Positions 1-7,565 of a stretch of DNA of 35,402 nt are shown one piece after another (within the stretch, counting starts at the first letter, position 1; each line of letters begins with the position of its first letter). The notes beneath the pieces were generated by a model, which saw only the letters and a list, made by a program, of their open reading frames with translations, was not told the DNA's origin and ran no database searches. The position numbers and the translations under genes are program-made. The stretch is from an uncultured Muribaculaceae bacterium (GTDB lineage Bacteria; Bacteroidota; Bacteroidia; Bacteroidales; Muribaculaceae), in assembly GCA_910584525.1 (NCBI GenBank), contig CAJUAT010000025.1:1-35402 (forward strand), given 5' to 3'.

Positions 1-80
1 TCGCTCAATTTTATAATCTGAAATCAGCAAGTTGAACTTGCGAAACTTGAATAAATCTGTAAAAAGATTGAGACCGGATT

Positions 81-92
81 GGTATATATACC
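81..92. promoter_or_regulatory. 12-bp palindrome upstream of the first gene
   Basis: The sequence GGTATATATACC is a perfect 12-bp palindrome, flanked by GATT and ATC, and lies 22 bases before the start codon at 114. It could be an operator or a leader hairpin. A degenerate Bacteroidota -7 box (TAAATCTG, 52-59, one mismatch to TAnnTTTG) lies just upstream, so the palindrome would fall in the 5' leader. The regulatory role is inference only. Confidence 0.3.
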
Positions 93-113
93 ATCCTAAA
101 GAAACTTAAGAAC

Positions 114-488
114 ATGGATAGCAACGACAAAGAAGCACAGGAGAGCAGGGGGATGCGCATCTACGAATATATCGTGGACAATGTATCCACGATAGGTTCA
201 GAGCTGGGCGACAAGATAGAGGAATTGAAAGAAGCCGACACCACGGGCCAGTTTATGGCGAGCACAGCTCGCTATCTTGCGGCTGTGGACCGTGAGCGTT
301 TTGAGCCTTGGCTGGCGCCGCTGATAGAGAGCGCCATAGAGAAAGACCGCGAACGTCGTTATATAGGTTCTCTCCTCGAGGCCATCTGGGGTGAGGATTA
401 CGAAGACCACGCCGATGAGCTCCGAAAGAGCGATGACAATTTCAGACGTATCTACAAACGTCTCCACCCCGAGAAAGACCCTATGTGA
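114..488 (+). CDS. Hypothetical cytoplasmic protein, 124 aa
   Basis: I do not recognise this family. The protein is short, rich in Glu, Asp, Lys and Arg, has no signal peptide or membrane segment, and reads as mostly alpha-helical. The central stretch (residues about 48-95) is Leu/Ala/Glu-rich and resembles a helical-repeat fragment. Its TGA stop (486-488) shares one base with the ATG of the exported cyclophilin at 488, so the two are almost certainly translationally coupled and co-transcribed. That coupling and ordinary codon use argue that it is a real gene. Function unknown; a link to protein folding would be guilt by association only. Confidence 0.75.
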   Translation: MDSNDKEAQESRGMRIYEYIVDNVSTIGSELGDKIEELKEADTTGQFMASTARYLAAVDRERFEPWLAPLIESAIEKDRERRYIGSLLEAIWGEDYEDHADELRKSDDNFRRIYKRLHPEKDPM

Positions 489-1123
489 TGAACAAGATTG
501 CAGTAATAGTACTATTGATATTGAGTATGATGGCAGCAGGAGTGAGCGGAGAGACAAGAAAGGCGACGGTGGTAGACCTCGAGACCACAATGGGAGCCAT
601 AAAGATCAAGCTTTACGACGACACGCCGAAACATCGCGACAATTTCGTGAAGCTGGTGAAGGATGGTTTCTACAACGGCGTATTGTTTCACCGTGTGATC
701 AAGGACTTCATGGTTCAGACAGGCGATCCCGGCTCCAAAGAGTCGGGGAATGGTCCTTTGGGAGCCGGCGATACCGGCTATACCATAGAGGCCGAGATAA
801 AGTATCCGGAGCATTACCATAAGTATGGGGCGGTAGCGGCGGCGCGTACCGGCGACGCCTTCAATCCCGAGCGGCGCAGCAGCGGAAGCCAGTTCTACAT
901 AGTGACCGGCAATAAATACAGCCGTGTGCCCGATACATTGCCTGCCAACATCGCCGAGGACTATAAGACCATAGGCGGCACGCCGCATCTCGACAATCAG
1001 TACACCGTTTTCGGCGAGGTGATCGACGGTATGGACGTGGTGGAGAAGATACAGAACGCGGCCACCGACGGCCGCGACAAACCGCTGGAGGATATCCGCG
1101 TGATAAAGGCCACGGTGGAATAA
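488..1123 (+). CDS. Exported cyclophilin-type peptidyl-prolyl cis-trans isomerase
   Basis: Catalyses cis-trans isomerisation of Xaa-Pro bonds, probably in the periplasm. Residues 1-22 form a signal peptide (MNK start, hydrophobic IAVIVLLILSMMAAGV, then a small-residue cleavage region). The cyclophilin core follows: FHRVIKDFMVQTGDP carries the Arg, Phe, Met and Gln that line the proline pocket, GSQFYIVTG matches the conserved central strand, and VFGEVIDGMDVVEKI is the family's C-terminal block. The position of human CypA Trp121 is His here, as in many bacterial cyclophilins. An insertion of about 20 residues precedes HLDNQYTVFG. A GTG at 485 is in frame, but ATG 488 overlaps the upstream stop by one base and gives a cleaner signal peptide. 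A repeat abuts the stop codon. Confidence 0.93.
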   Translation: MNKIAVIVLLILSMMAAGVSGETRKATVVDLETTMGAIKIKLYDDTPKHRDNFVKLVKDGFYNGVLFHRVIKDFMVQTGDPGSKESGNGPLGAGDTGYTIEAEIKYPEHYHKYGAVAAARTGDAFNPERRSSGSQFYIVTGNKYSRVPDTLPANIAEDYKTIGGTPHLDNQYTVFGEVIDGMDVVEKIQNAATDGRDKPLEDIRVIKATVE

Positions 1124-1144
1124 ATTTTGAGGAACGCGCACTAA
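1122..1144 (+). repeat. Solo copy of the GGAACGCGC repeat
   Basis: This 23-bp stretch matches the right terminal repeat of the element at 26763-27233 at 21 of 23 positions (core here TTTTGAGGAACGCGC, there TTTTAAGGAACGCGC). It begins inside the TAA stop of the cyclophilin gene. Only one end is present: no inverted partner or internal hairpin is seen before the next gene. It may be a decayed remnant, or a member of a short repeat family that sits at gene 3' ends. Confidence 0.6.
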
Positions 1145-1168
1145 AATTAACGATTACGGCAGAAATAT

Positions 1169-1199
1169 TTTGTAAAGCCAATCAAAAGGCTTATATTTG
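1169..1199 (+). promoter_or_regulatory. Bacteroidota-type promoter for the DUF349 gene
   Basis: TTTG at 1169-1172, a 19-base spacer, then TATATTTG at 1192-1199 match the primary-sigma consensus of Bacteroidota (-33 TTTG, -7 TAnnTTTG) exactly. Transcription would begin near 1205, about 70 bases before the ATG at 1273. This rules out a start at the in-frame TTG at 1204. Confidence 0.8.
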
Positions 1200-1272
1200 A
1201 ACTTTGAAAAAAGATCGGCATCGTAACCGGCGACAACTGCCTGTGAGATGCGGCACAAATACCTACAAACGA

Positions 1273-3195
1273 ATGGACGAACTGGACAAGAAGGCAGGGC
1301 CTCAGGAAGAGGAGAAAGCCGAACTCTGCGCTGCTACGGCAGACACTGTAACAGAAGAATGTGAGGAGACAGAATCCCCGGCGGAAATGGTTTCGGAAGC
1401 GACGGATGCATTACAGCCGGAAACGGAGGCACCGCTCAATATCCACAACATGAGCAAGGAGGAACTTGTAGCCGCGATAAAAGAGATTGTCGACAACGAC
1501 AAGATGGAGAGCCACCGGGAGGTGACGGCTCTGAAGCAGGCGTTTTTCGCCGTGCGTAGCCGTGAACGTCTCGACGAGCTCAACGCATACGTGGAGGAAG
1601 GCAACGACCCGGCGGCTTTCGCGGCAATGCCCGATGAGCTGGAGAACGAGTTCAACGCCCTCTATGCCACCTTCAAGGAGCGCAGACAGGCATATCTCGC
1701 CGCCGACGAGGCCCGCCGTCTCGCAAACCTGGAGAAAAAGCAGGCGATTCTCGACAAGATGCGCGAAATCGCCGGAGATATCGACAATGTCAACGTGCGT
1801 TTCGCCGAATTCCAGCAGCTGCAGGCCGACTTCCGCGAAATCAAGGATGTGCCTCCCACGGCTGAAACCGAAATATGGAAGAACTTCCAGACCGTTGGCG
1901 AACAGTTCTACGACCATCTGAAGATGAACAAGGAACTCCGCGACCTTGACTTCAAGAAGAATACGGAAGCCAAACGCAGCCTTATAGAACAGGCCCGGGA
2001 GCTTGACAAGGAGCCTGACCCCATAAAGGCTTTCCGACAGTTGCAGGGTCTCCACGAGGAATGGCGCAACATCGGTCCCGTTGCCAAGGATATACGCGAG
2101 TCGATATGGGAGGAGTTCCGGGAGGCTTCCACAGCCGTCAACAAACGCCACCAGGAGTATTTCGAGCAGCGCAAGGCCAACGAGCAGGTTAACGAAGAGG
2201 GTAAACTCCGTCTTTGCGAGGAGATTGAGAAAATCAATCCGCTGGAATGCACCAACTATACGATGTGGAACCAGCAGACCGATAAGATCATGGAGCTGCA
2301 GAAGGAATGGAAGACCTACGGCTACGCGTCGCGCAAGGCCAATGCGGCTCTATACGCCCGCTTCCGCAAGGCGTGCGACAACTTCTTCGAGGCCAAGACG
2401 AAATTCTTCCGCGACACCCGCGAGGCATTGAGCGAGAATCTCGCCAAAAAGACAGCCCTCTGCGAGCGTGTGGAGGCTCTGAAGGATAATCCTGATGTCA
2501 AGAATCCTACGGATGAAGTCGTGAAGCTGCAGGCCGAATGGAAAACCATAGGCAGTGTGCCCCGCAAACAGAGCCCGGAAATCTGGAAGCGCTTCAACGA
2601 TGCCTGCAACTACTTCTTTGAGGACCGCAAGCGCCAGCAGCGTGAGCGCCGCAAGGATGAAAACGAGAACCTTGCCGCCAAGAAGGAGATTATCGCGAAA
2701 CTCAAGGAGCTGCCTCTCGACGGCGACCGCCGGGAGGTGATCGGCGAGGTCAAGGAGCTTCAGAGCAAATGGAACGAGATTGGCTTCGTGCCTTTCAAGT
2801 ACAAGGATTCGATATTCGCCGAATACCGCGAGATTTGCGACACACTTTACAATACGTACAAGGAGCGTGAGAACTCGCGAAGGATGAACAACTGGCAGGA
2901 ACGTATCGGCAAGATGCGCGACGGCCAGAAAGTCAACACCGAACGCGACAAGCTCGTGCGCGCTCTGGAAGCCCGTAAGAACGACCTCCTCACTTATGAG
3001 AACAATATGGGCTTCTTCAACGTTAAATCATCAGCGGGCAACTCCATGGTGAAGGAACTCCAGCGCAAGATTGAGCGCCTGAAGGAGGAAATCGAGGAAA
3101 TCAAGACCAAAATCAAGATGATCGACAATCCGGCACCCAAAGCTGCTGCCGACACCACGCCAGGAGCCGACACCGCTGACGAAGCGGAAAAATAA
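1273..3195 (+). CDS. DUF349 repeat protein, 640 aa
   Basis: A cytoplasmic protein built from tandem DUF349 repeats, each with a pattern like LQ..W..IG.VP......W..F....... and a following basic helix. I count five, centred on about residues 200, 265, 365, 440 and 520 (for example LQKEWKTYGYASRK, LQAEWKTIGSVPRK and LQSKWNEIGFVPFK). The first about 70 residues are acidic and low complexity. Residues about 570-620 form a coiled coil, and the tail is Ala/Thr/Asp-rich. The molecular function of DUF349 proteins is not settled. ATG 1273 is chosen because the promoter places the transcript start near 1205, and because an upstream TTG start would add a basic, unconserved-looking leader. The gene is monocistronic, with its own promoter and a strong terminator. 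Confidence 0.9.
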   Translation: MDELDKKAGPQEEEKAELCAATADTVTEECEETESPAEMVSEATDALQPETEAPLNIHNMSKEELVAAIKEIVDNDKMESHREVTALKQAFFAVRSRERLDELNAYVEEGNDPAAFAAMPDELENEFNALYATFKERRQAYLAADEARRLANLEKKQAILDKMREIAGDIDNVNVRFAEFQQLQADFREIKDVPPTAETEIWKNFQTVGEQFYDHLKMNKELRDLDFKKNTEAKRSLIEQARELDKEPDPIKAFRQLQGLHEEWRNIGPVAKDIRESIWEEFREASTAVNKRHQEYFEQRKANEQVNEEGKLRLCEEIEKINPLECTNYTMWNQQTDKIMELQKEWKTYGYASRKANAALYARFRKACDNFFEAKTKFFRDTREALSENLAKKTALCERVEALKDNPDVKNPTDEVVKLQAEWKTIGSVPRKQSPEIWKRFNDACNYFFEDRKRQQRERRKDENENLAAKKEIIAKLKELPLDGDRREVIGEVKELQSKWNEIGFVPFKYKDSIFAEYREICDTLYNTYKERENSRRMNNWQERIGKMRDGQKVNTERDKLVRALEARKNDLLTYENNMGFFNVKSSAGNSMVKELQRKIERLKEEIEEIKTKIKMIDNPAPKAAADTTPGADTADEAEK

Positions 3196-3214
3196 CTTAT
3201 ACAGGAAATATAGA

Positions 3215-3250
3215 GGATACGGTGCCCGGCAACGGGTGCCGTATCCTTTT
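3215..3250 (+). terminator. Rho-independent terminator after the DUF349 gene
   Basis: A 14-bp stem (GGATACGGTGCCCG pairing with CGGGTGCCGTATCC, two G-U wobbles) closes a 4-base loop and is followed by TTTT at 3247-3250. It lies 20 bases after the stop codon and 9 before the next start, so the Sel1 gene must start a new transcript or depend on read-through. Confidence 0.88.
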
Positions 3251-3258
3251 GACGACAT

Positions 3259-4056
3259 ATGATGAGGACGAGAATAAGAACATTATATCTTGCACTGGCC
3301 TTGATGGCCGGTGCGAATGCGGTGGCCCAGGTGCCGTCGATAGTGCAGGCTCATGAATGCGACAATCCGCAGAAAAGCGAATGGCTGTCGCCGGCAGATT
3401 TTACGGAGAACATGCCCAAGGCCAAGGATGGCGACACGGAGGCACAACGCATAGTGGCGCGTTGCTATATGACGGGCATCGGTACCGGCACCGACTACGA
3501 GCAGGGGCGCAAGTGGTATTCAAAGGCTGCCGGCAGCGGCGACCTGGAAGCCCAGTATCAGCTGGGAGTGATATACCGCGACGGCATGGGCGTGCAGAAA
3601 AATGTGAAGGAGGCGGCTTATTGGTTTCGCAAGGCGGCACGCAACGGCCATACCCTCGCATTGCTCAACATAGCCAAGGCTTTCCAGAATGGCCAGGGAG
3701 TATTGCCCGACAACCGCGTGGCTGCCGAGAATTATTGGCGTGCGGCGGAACGGGGAAATGCCGAGGGCGCATACAATTTCGCCGTGATGCTCCGCGATGG
3801 CGTCGGTGTGGGACAGGATCTCCCGAGGGCTTTGAAATATTTCAACATGGCCGCGCAGCAGAATTATGGTGATGCCGCCGAGTGTGCCCAAAAACTCCGC
3901 GACAAAGGCATATCTCTGCCCGGCAAGCCTAAGACTACCCGTACCCAGGCCTCGGCGGCCGCCAAAAAGGTGAACAAGACGAAGTCGACGACATCCTCCG
4001 GAAAAAAGTCGGCTGCTTCGCGCAAGAAGACGTCGCATAAGAAGAAACGTAAATAG
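3259..4056 (+). CDS. Exported Sel1-repeat protein with lysine-rich tail
   Basis: Residues 1-24 are a signal peptide (basic MMRTRIR, hydrophobic LYLALALMAGANAVA, cleavage near AQ). Four Sel1-like (TPR-related) repeats follow between about residues 55 and 215, with the family pattern A...LG..Y..G.GV..D...A..W..KAA..G. The best ones are AQYQLGVIYRDGMGVQKN and AYNFAVMLRDGVGVGQD. Sel1 repeats act as protein-protein scaffolds. The last about 45 residues are a Lys/Ser/Thr tail ending in KKTSHKKKRK, unusual for the family and able to bind acidic polymers, nucleic acid or the envelope. It is followed 19 bases later by the patatin gene, so the two are probably co-transcribed. Confidence 0.87.
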   Translation: MMRTRIRTLYLALALMAGANAVAQVPSIVQAHECDNPQKSEWLSPADFTENMPKAKDGDTEAQRIVARCYMTGIGTGTDYEQGRKWYSKAAGSGDLEAQYQLGVIYRDGMGVQKNVKEAAYWFRKAARNGHTLALLNIAKAFQNGQGVLPDNRVAAENYWRAAERGNAEGAYNFAVMLRDGVGVGQDLPRALKYFNMAAQQNYGDAAECAQKLRDKGISLPGKPKTTRTQASAAAKKVNKTKSTTSSGKKSAASRKKTSHKKKRK

Positions 4057-4075
4057 AAACATATAATATACGGAT

Positions 4076-6388
4076 ATGGCCCGGCGACAGATAATGGCGG
4101 CGATGCTGGCGGCAGCCCTGGGGGTGCTACCGGTAAGTGGCACCGAGGAGAAGATGCCTACCGTCGGACTGGTGCTCAGTGGTGGCGGTGCCAAAGGTAT
4201 CGCTCATGTGGGGGTGATAAAGGCCCTCGAGGATAATGATATTCCCATCGATTATGTCACCGGCACGTCGATGGGGGCTATTGTGGGGAGTCTCTATGCC
4301 TGCGGCTGGTCGCCCGACAAGATGCTCTCCTTCTTCACGTCGCGGGATTTCGGATACTGGAGCACCGGCACTATCCCAAAGGACCGTATATACTATTATA
4401 TCCAGCCGTCGCCTACTCCCAAATGGCTCGACATCAATGTCAACTTCCATGGCAAAGGGAAGGTGGTGAGTCAGATTCTCCCCACATCGTTGATAAGTCC
4501 GCTGCCGATGAATATAGAGTTTCTGAACCTATACGGTCCTTATACGGAGCAGTGCGGCGAGAATTTCGACAATCTTATGGTGCCGTTCCGGTGCGTGGCT
4601 TCCGACGTATACCATAAGCATAAGATTGTGTTGGGCGACGGTTCTCTGGGCGATGCCGTGAGGGCGTCGATGAGCTTCCCTACTGTGTTCCGTCCGATAA
4701 AGATGGATGGTGTCCTTGTCTACGACGGCGGTATCTACGACAATTTCCCCGTGGACGTGATGACTGAGGATTTTGATCCCGACTTTATGATAGGTGTGTC
4801 GGTGTCGGGTGCCGACAAGAAGCCGGCACAGGGAAACCTCTATTCGCAGCTCGAGGACATGATAATCCAGAACAACGATTACAGCATGCCGGCGGCCAAG
4901 GGAGTCAAGATACAGGTTCCGGTGCTGGATTATGCCGTTCTGGACTTCGGCAAGGCGAAGGAGATTTACGAGATAGGGTATAAGACGGGACTGTCGATGG
5001 TGGATTCCATCAAGGAGCGTACGAGCGCCCGCCGGCCATTGAGCGAGGTGACGCGCCGCAGGGAGACTTTTGCCGCCGCTACGCCGGAGCTGGAGTTCGA
5101 CTCTGTAAAGGTGACTGGCGCAAGCCCTTCCCAGGCCCGTTATCTGGAATATCTGTTTTTCGGCGGTCATCCTCGCACGATAGCCATGCCGCAGGTGGAA
5201 ACGGCTTATTACAGGGCTGTGACCGACGGCTCGCTCAACAATCTTCTGCCGCAGGCACGGTTCAACGGCAATGGTCACAACACTCTTCTTCTGGAGGCTG
5301 ATGTGAAGAAGCCGTGGTCGCTCGGCGTGGGTGGATGGATCACTTCGTCGGCCAACTCTTTCCTCTTCGTACAGGCAGGCTATCACTCTCTGAGCTATAA
5401 CTCGCTGGCGGTGAATCTCAGCGGCTGGGTCGGCCAGAGCTATTATGCCGGAATGCTCTCCGCACAGTTCACTTATCCGAGCCGTACTCCGGCGGTTGTG
5501 CAGTTCGAGGGCGTGATGAGCCGGCAGAAGTATTATGACTCCGATGTGCTCTTCTATGAGACGAAGACTCCGGCGTTCATCACCGGGTATGTGAATTATC
5601 TGCGAGGCAGCTATATATGGGCCATAGGGCCGAAGATCAAGGGGAGCGCCTCTCTGGCATGGGGATATATGAGGGATGATTATTATCCCACCAACGACGG
5701 CTCGTATGTCGACAAGGAGCGCGACAAGATGCAGTACCGTATGGGAGTGGCAAGAGTGCTGTTTGAGAAAAACACGCTCAACGACAAGATGTTTCCCAGC
5801 CGCGGTATCAGGTGGAAAGCCGAGGCTACGGGATGCTACGAGCAGTCGCGTTATCTGCCTGAGGGAATCTCTACCGGCAACGGCAAATTCAAGGATGAAT
5901 GGTGGGCAGGTGTGGAGTTCCTCTGGAAACAGTATTTTCCTCTGTCAAAAACAGTATCCTTGGGTGCTTTCGTGAATACTTTGGGCACCTACAAGAAGCC
6001 TAACCAGAATTATATAGCGTCGATGATCCATGCGGCGGCTTTCGAGCCTACCCCCTCGACACAGAATTACTTCAACGAGGCTTTCCGTTCGGACAATTAT
6101 GTGGCGGTGGGTCTGATGCCGGTCTGGACTCCTGCCAAACTCCTTCAGTTGCGCGGCGACTTCTACGCTTATTCCAAGACGCGGGCTCTTAAGAATCTCG
6201 GCAATGAGACGGCTCAGTATGGCGGATGGTTCGAACGTGTCGATTTCATCGGCGAGGTGGCGGCGGTGATAAATTTTCCCTTTGCAAGCCTGTCGCTGTA
6301 TGTGAATTATCTTTCATATCCAGCAAAAAACTGGAATTTCGGTCTGAATCTGGGTCTCAATTTCGGGGCTCCCAAACTGATACATTGA
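4076..6388 (+). CDS. Patatin-like phospholipase with C-terminal outer-membrane barrel
   Basis: A lipid acyl hydrolase fused to a beta-barrel, resembling type Vd autotransporters such as PlpD. After a signal peptide (about residues 1-22), the patatin domain shows the oxyanion loop SGGGAKG (35-41), the nucleophile Ser65 in GTSMG, and the catalytic Asp217 in YDGG, so the Ser-Asp dyad is intact. Residues about 340-410 look like one POTRA-type domain. From about 415 to 770 the sequence alternates hydrophobic and aromatic residues as in a 16-strand BamA/TamA-like barrel. The enzyme domain is therefore expected to be periplasmic or surface-exposed and anchored in the outer membrane. The last residue is His, not the usual aromatic. 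The stop codon is one base from the apbE start, indicating a shared transcript. Confidence 0.92.
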   Translation: MARRQIMAAMLAAALGVLPVSGTEEKMPTVGLVLSGGGAKGIAHVGVIKALEDNDIPIDYVTGTSMGAIVGSLYACGWSPDKMLSFFTSRDFGYWSTGTIPKDRIYYYIQPSPTPKWLDINVNFHGKGKVVSQILPTSLISPLPMNIEFLNLYGPYTEQCGENFDNLMVPFRCVASDVYHKHKIVLGDGSLGDAVRASMSFPTVFRPIKMDGVLVYDGGIYDNFPVDVMTEDFDPDFMIGVSVSGADKKPAQGNLYSQLEDMIIQNNDYSMPAAKGVKIQVPVLDYAVLDFGKAKEIYEIGYKTGLSMVDSIKERTSARRPLSEVTRRRETFAAATPELEFDSVKVTGASPSQARYLEYLFFGGHPRTIAMPQVETAYYRAVTDGSLNNLLPQARFNGNGHNTLLLEADVKKPWSLGVGGWITSSANSFLFVQAGYHSLSYNSLAVNLSGWVGQSYYAGMLSAQFTYPSRTPAVVQFEGVMSRQKYYDSDVLFYETKTPAFITGYVNYLRGSYIWAIGPKIKGSASLAWGYMRDDYYPTNDGSYVDKERDKMQYRMGVARVLFEKNTLNDKMFPSRGIRWKAEATGCYEQSRYLPEGISTGNGKFKDEWWAGVEFLWKQYFPLSKTVSLGAFVNTLGTYKKPNQNYIASMIHAAAFEPTPSTQNYFNEAFRSDNYVAVGLMPVWTPAKLLQLRGDFYAYSKTRALKNLGNETAQYGGWFERVDFIGEVAAVINFPFASLSLYVNYLSYPAKNWNFGLNLGLNFGAPKLIH

Positions 6389-6389
6389 T

Positions 6390-7415
6390 ATGAAAAAGAG
6401 CTACCTGTGTTTGGGGTTCTGCATGCTGCTGGCGATTGTCGTGTCGTGCACGCGCGGCGGCAATATGCGTGACGGCGATTATCGTAAGGTGCACGGAATG
6501 ATATGGAACACTGTGTATAATGTCACCTACCGTGGTCCGGAAGAACTTGAGGATTCGGTTCTTGCCGTGCTTCAGAGGGTAGGTGGCTCGCTGAATGTTT
6601 TCGACGACAATTCTCTGGTAAGCCGCGTGAACCGTCAGGTTTCGACGCCTGTCGATGCCAATTTCGTGAAGGTTTATGAGGCGTCGGCAAGGGTTAACGG
6701 CCTTACCGACGGGGCCTTTGATCCTACGTTGTCGCCGTTGATTACGGCATGGGGCTTCGGCAAGGGACATCGGCCTACGGCCGATACGGCGAGAATAGAC
6801 AGCGTCATGCGATATGTGGGCATAGGCAGGACGCGTATGGAGCATGGATGCCTTGTCAAGGATGATGCCCGTGTGCAGTTTAATTTTTCGGCGATAGCCA
6901 AGGGCTTTGGCTGCGATGCTGTGGGAGAGATGCTTGAGCGTAACGGTGTGCGCGACTGGCTGGTGGAAATCGGCGGGGAGATAGCTGCCAGGGGCAACGG
7001 TCCGTCGGGAAAGGGCTGGAGAGTCTCGGTCGACAAACCTTTGTTACAGCGGGATACAGTGGCCCATGAGTCGGAATGTGTGGTGGCCTTCACCGACATG
7101 GGGATGGCTACCTCGGGAAATTACCGTAACTTCCATACCGGCAAAGATGGCAAGAGCTATGGCCATACCATATCGGCGCGAACAGGCCGTCCGGTACTGA
7201 CGGATGTATTGAGTGCCACCGTACTGGCTCCCACAGCAATGGAGGCCGACGCCCTCGCCACCTCTCTCATGTCGATGCAAAGCGCCGAAGGCCGCTCGCT
7301 GACGTCGAAGCTCAACCTCCCCGTGATGCTTATCCTTTCCGACTCTACCGTCTGGATGTCCGACAAATTCCGCCAACTAATCCTTACCGCCGACGACCCC
7401 AACGCGGCTCTCTAA
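6390..7415 (+). CDS. apbE: FAD:protein FMN transferase, ApbE (lipoprotein)
   Basis: Transfers FMN from FAD to a Thr or Ser of target flavoproteins, such as NqrB/NqrC, RnfD/RnfG and related extracytoplasmic flavoproteins. The N-terminus (MKKSYLCLGFCMLLAIVVSC) is a lipoprotein signal with Cys20 as the lipidated residue, so the enzyme is periplasmic and membrane-anchored. Family blocks are present: DPTLSPLITAWGFG, FNFSAIAKGFGCDAVG, LVEIGGEIAARG, the MATSGNYRNF flavin/Mg region, YGHTISARTGRPV, and the APTAMEADALATSLM block containing the metal-binding acidic residue. Length (341) is normal. No Nqr or Rnf genes lie in this window, so its targets are elsewhere. It is the last gene of the Sel1-patatin-ApbE operon. 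Confidence 0.95.
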   Translation: MKKSYLCLGFCMLLAIVVSCTRGGNMRDGDYRKVHGMIWNTVYNVTYRGPEELEDSVLAVLQRVGGSLNVFDDNSLVSRVNRQVSTPVDANFVKVYEASARVNGLTDGAFDPTLSPLITAWGFGKGHRPTADTARIDSVMRYVGIGRTRMEHGCLVKDDARVQFNFSAIAKGFGCDAVGEMLERNGVRDWLVEIGGEIAARGNGPSGKGWRVSVDKPLLQRDTVAHESECVVAFTDMGMATSGNYRNFHTGKDGKSYGHTISARTGRPVLTDVLSATVLAPTAMEADALATSLMSMQSAEGRSLTSKLNLPVMLILSDSTVWMSDKFRQLILTADDPNAAL

Positions 7416-7468
7416 AAGGAGCAGAATTTTTGCGTGTGCGCGGTGTGCGGCGGTGCATTTTACAGACG

Positions 7469-7498
7469 GCGAGAGGATTGCCGGAGCAATCCTCTCGC
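7469..7498. terminator. Perfect 13-bp hairpin between convergent genes
   Basis: GCGAGAGGATTGC and its exact reverse complement flank a CGGA loop. The stem lies between the convergent apbE and rng genes, about 55 bases after the apbE stop. There is no clear T-run on either side, so it may be a bidirectional terminator that works without a U-tract or an mRNA-end stabiliser. Confidence 0.55.
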
Positions 7499-7507
7499 TG
7501 TATAAGA

Positions 7508-7556
7508 CATATAAGAGAGTCACGTCATGGTTCAGAGTGACTATGGTTCTTATATG
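7508..7556. terminator. Interrupted inverted repeat after rng
   Basis: CATATAAGA (7508-7516) pairs with TCTTATATG (7548-7556), and inside it AGTCAC (7518-7523) pairs with GTGACT (7537-7542). It starts about 10 bases beyond the rng stop on the minus strand and could form the 3' end of that transcript. The T-tract is weak, so the terminator role is inferred from position. Confidence 0.4.
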
Positions 7557-7565
7557 GGTTGGATA

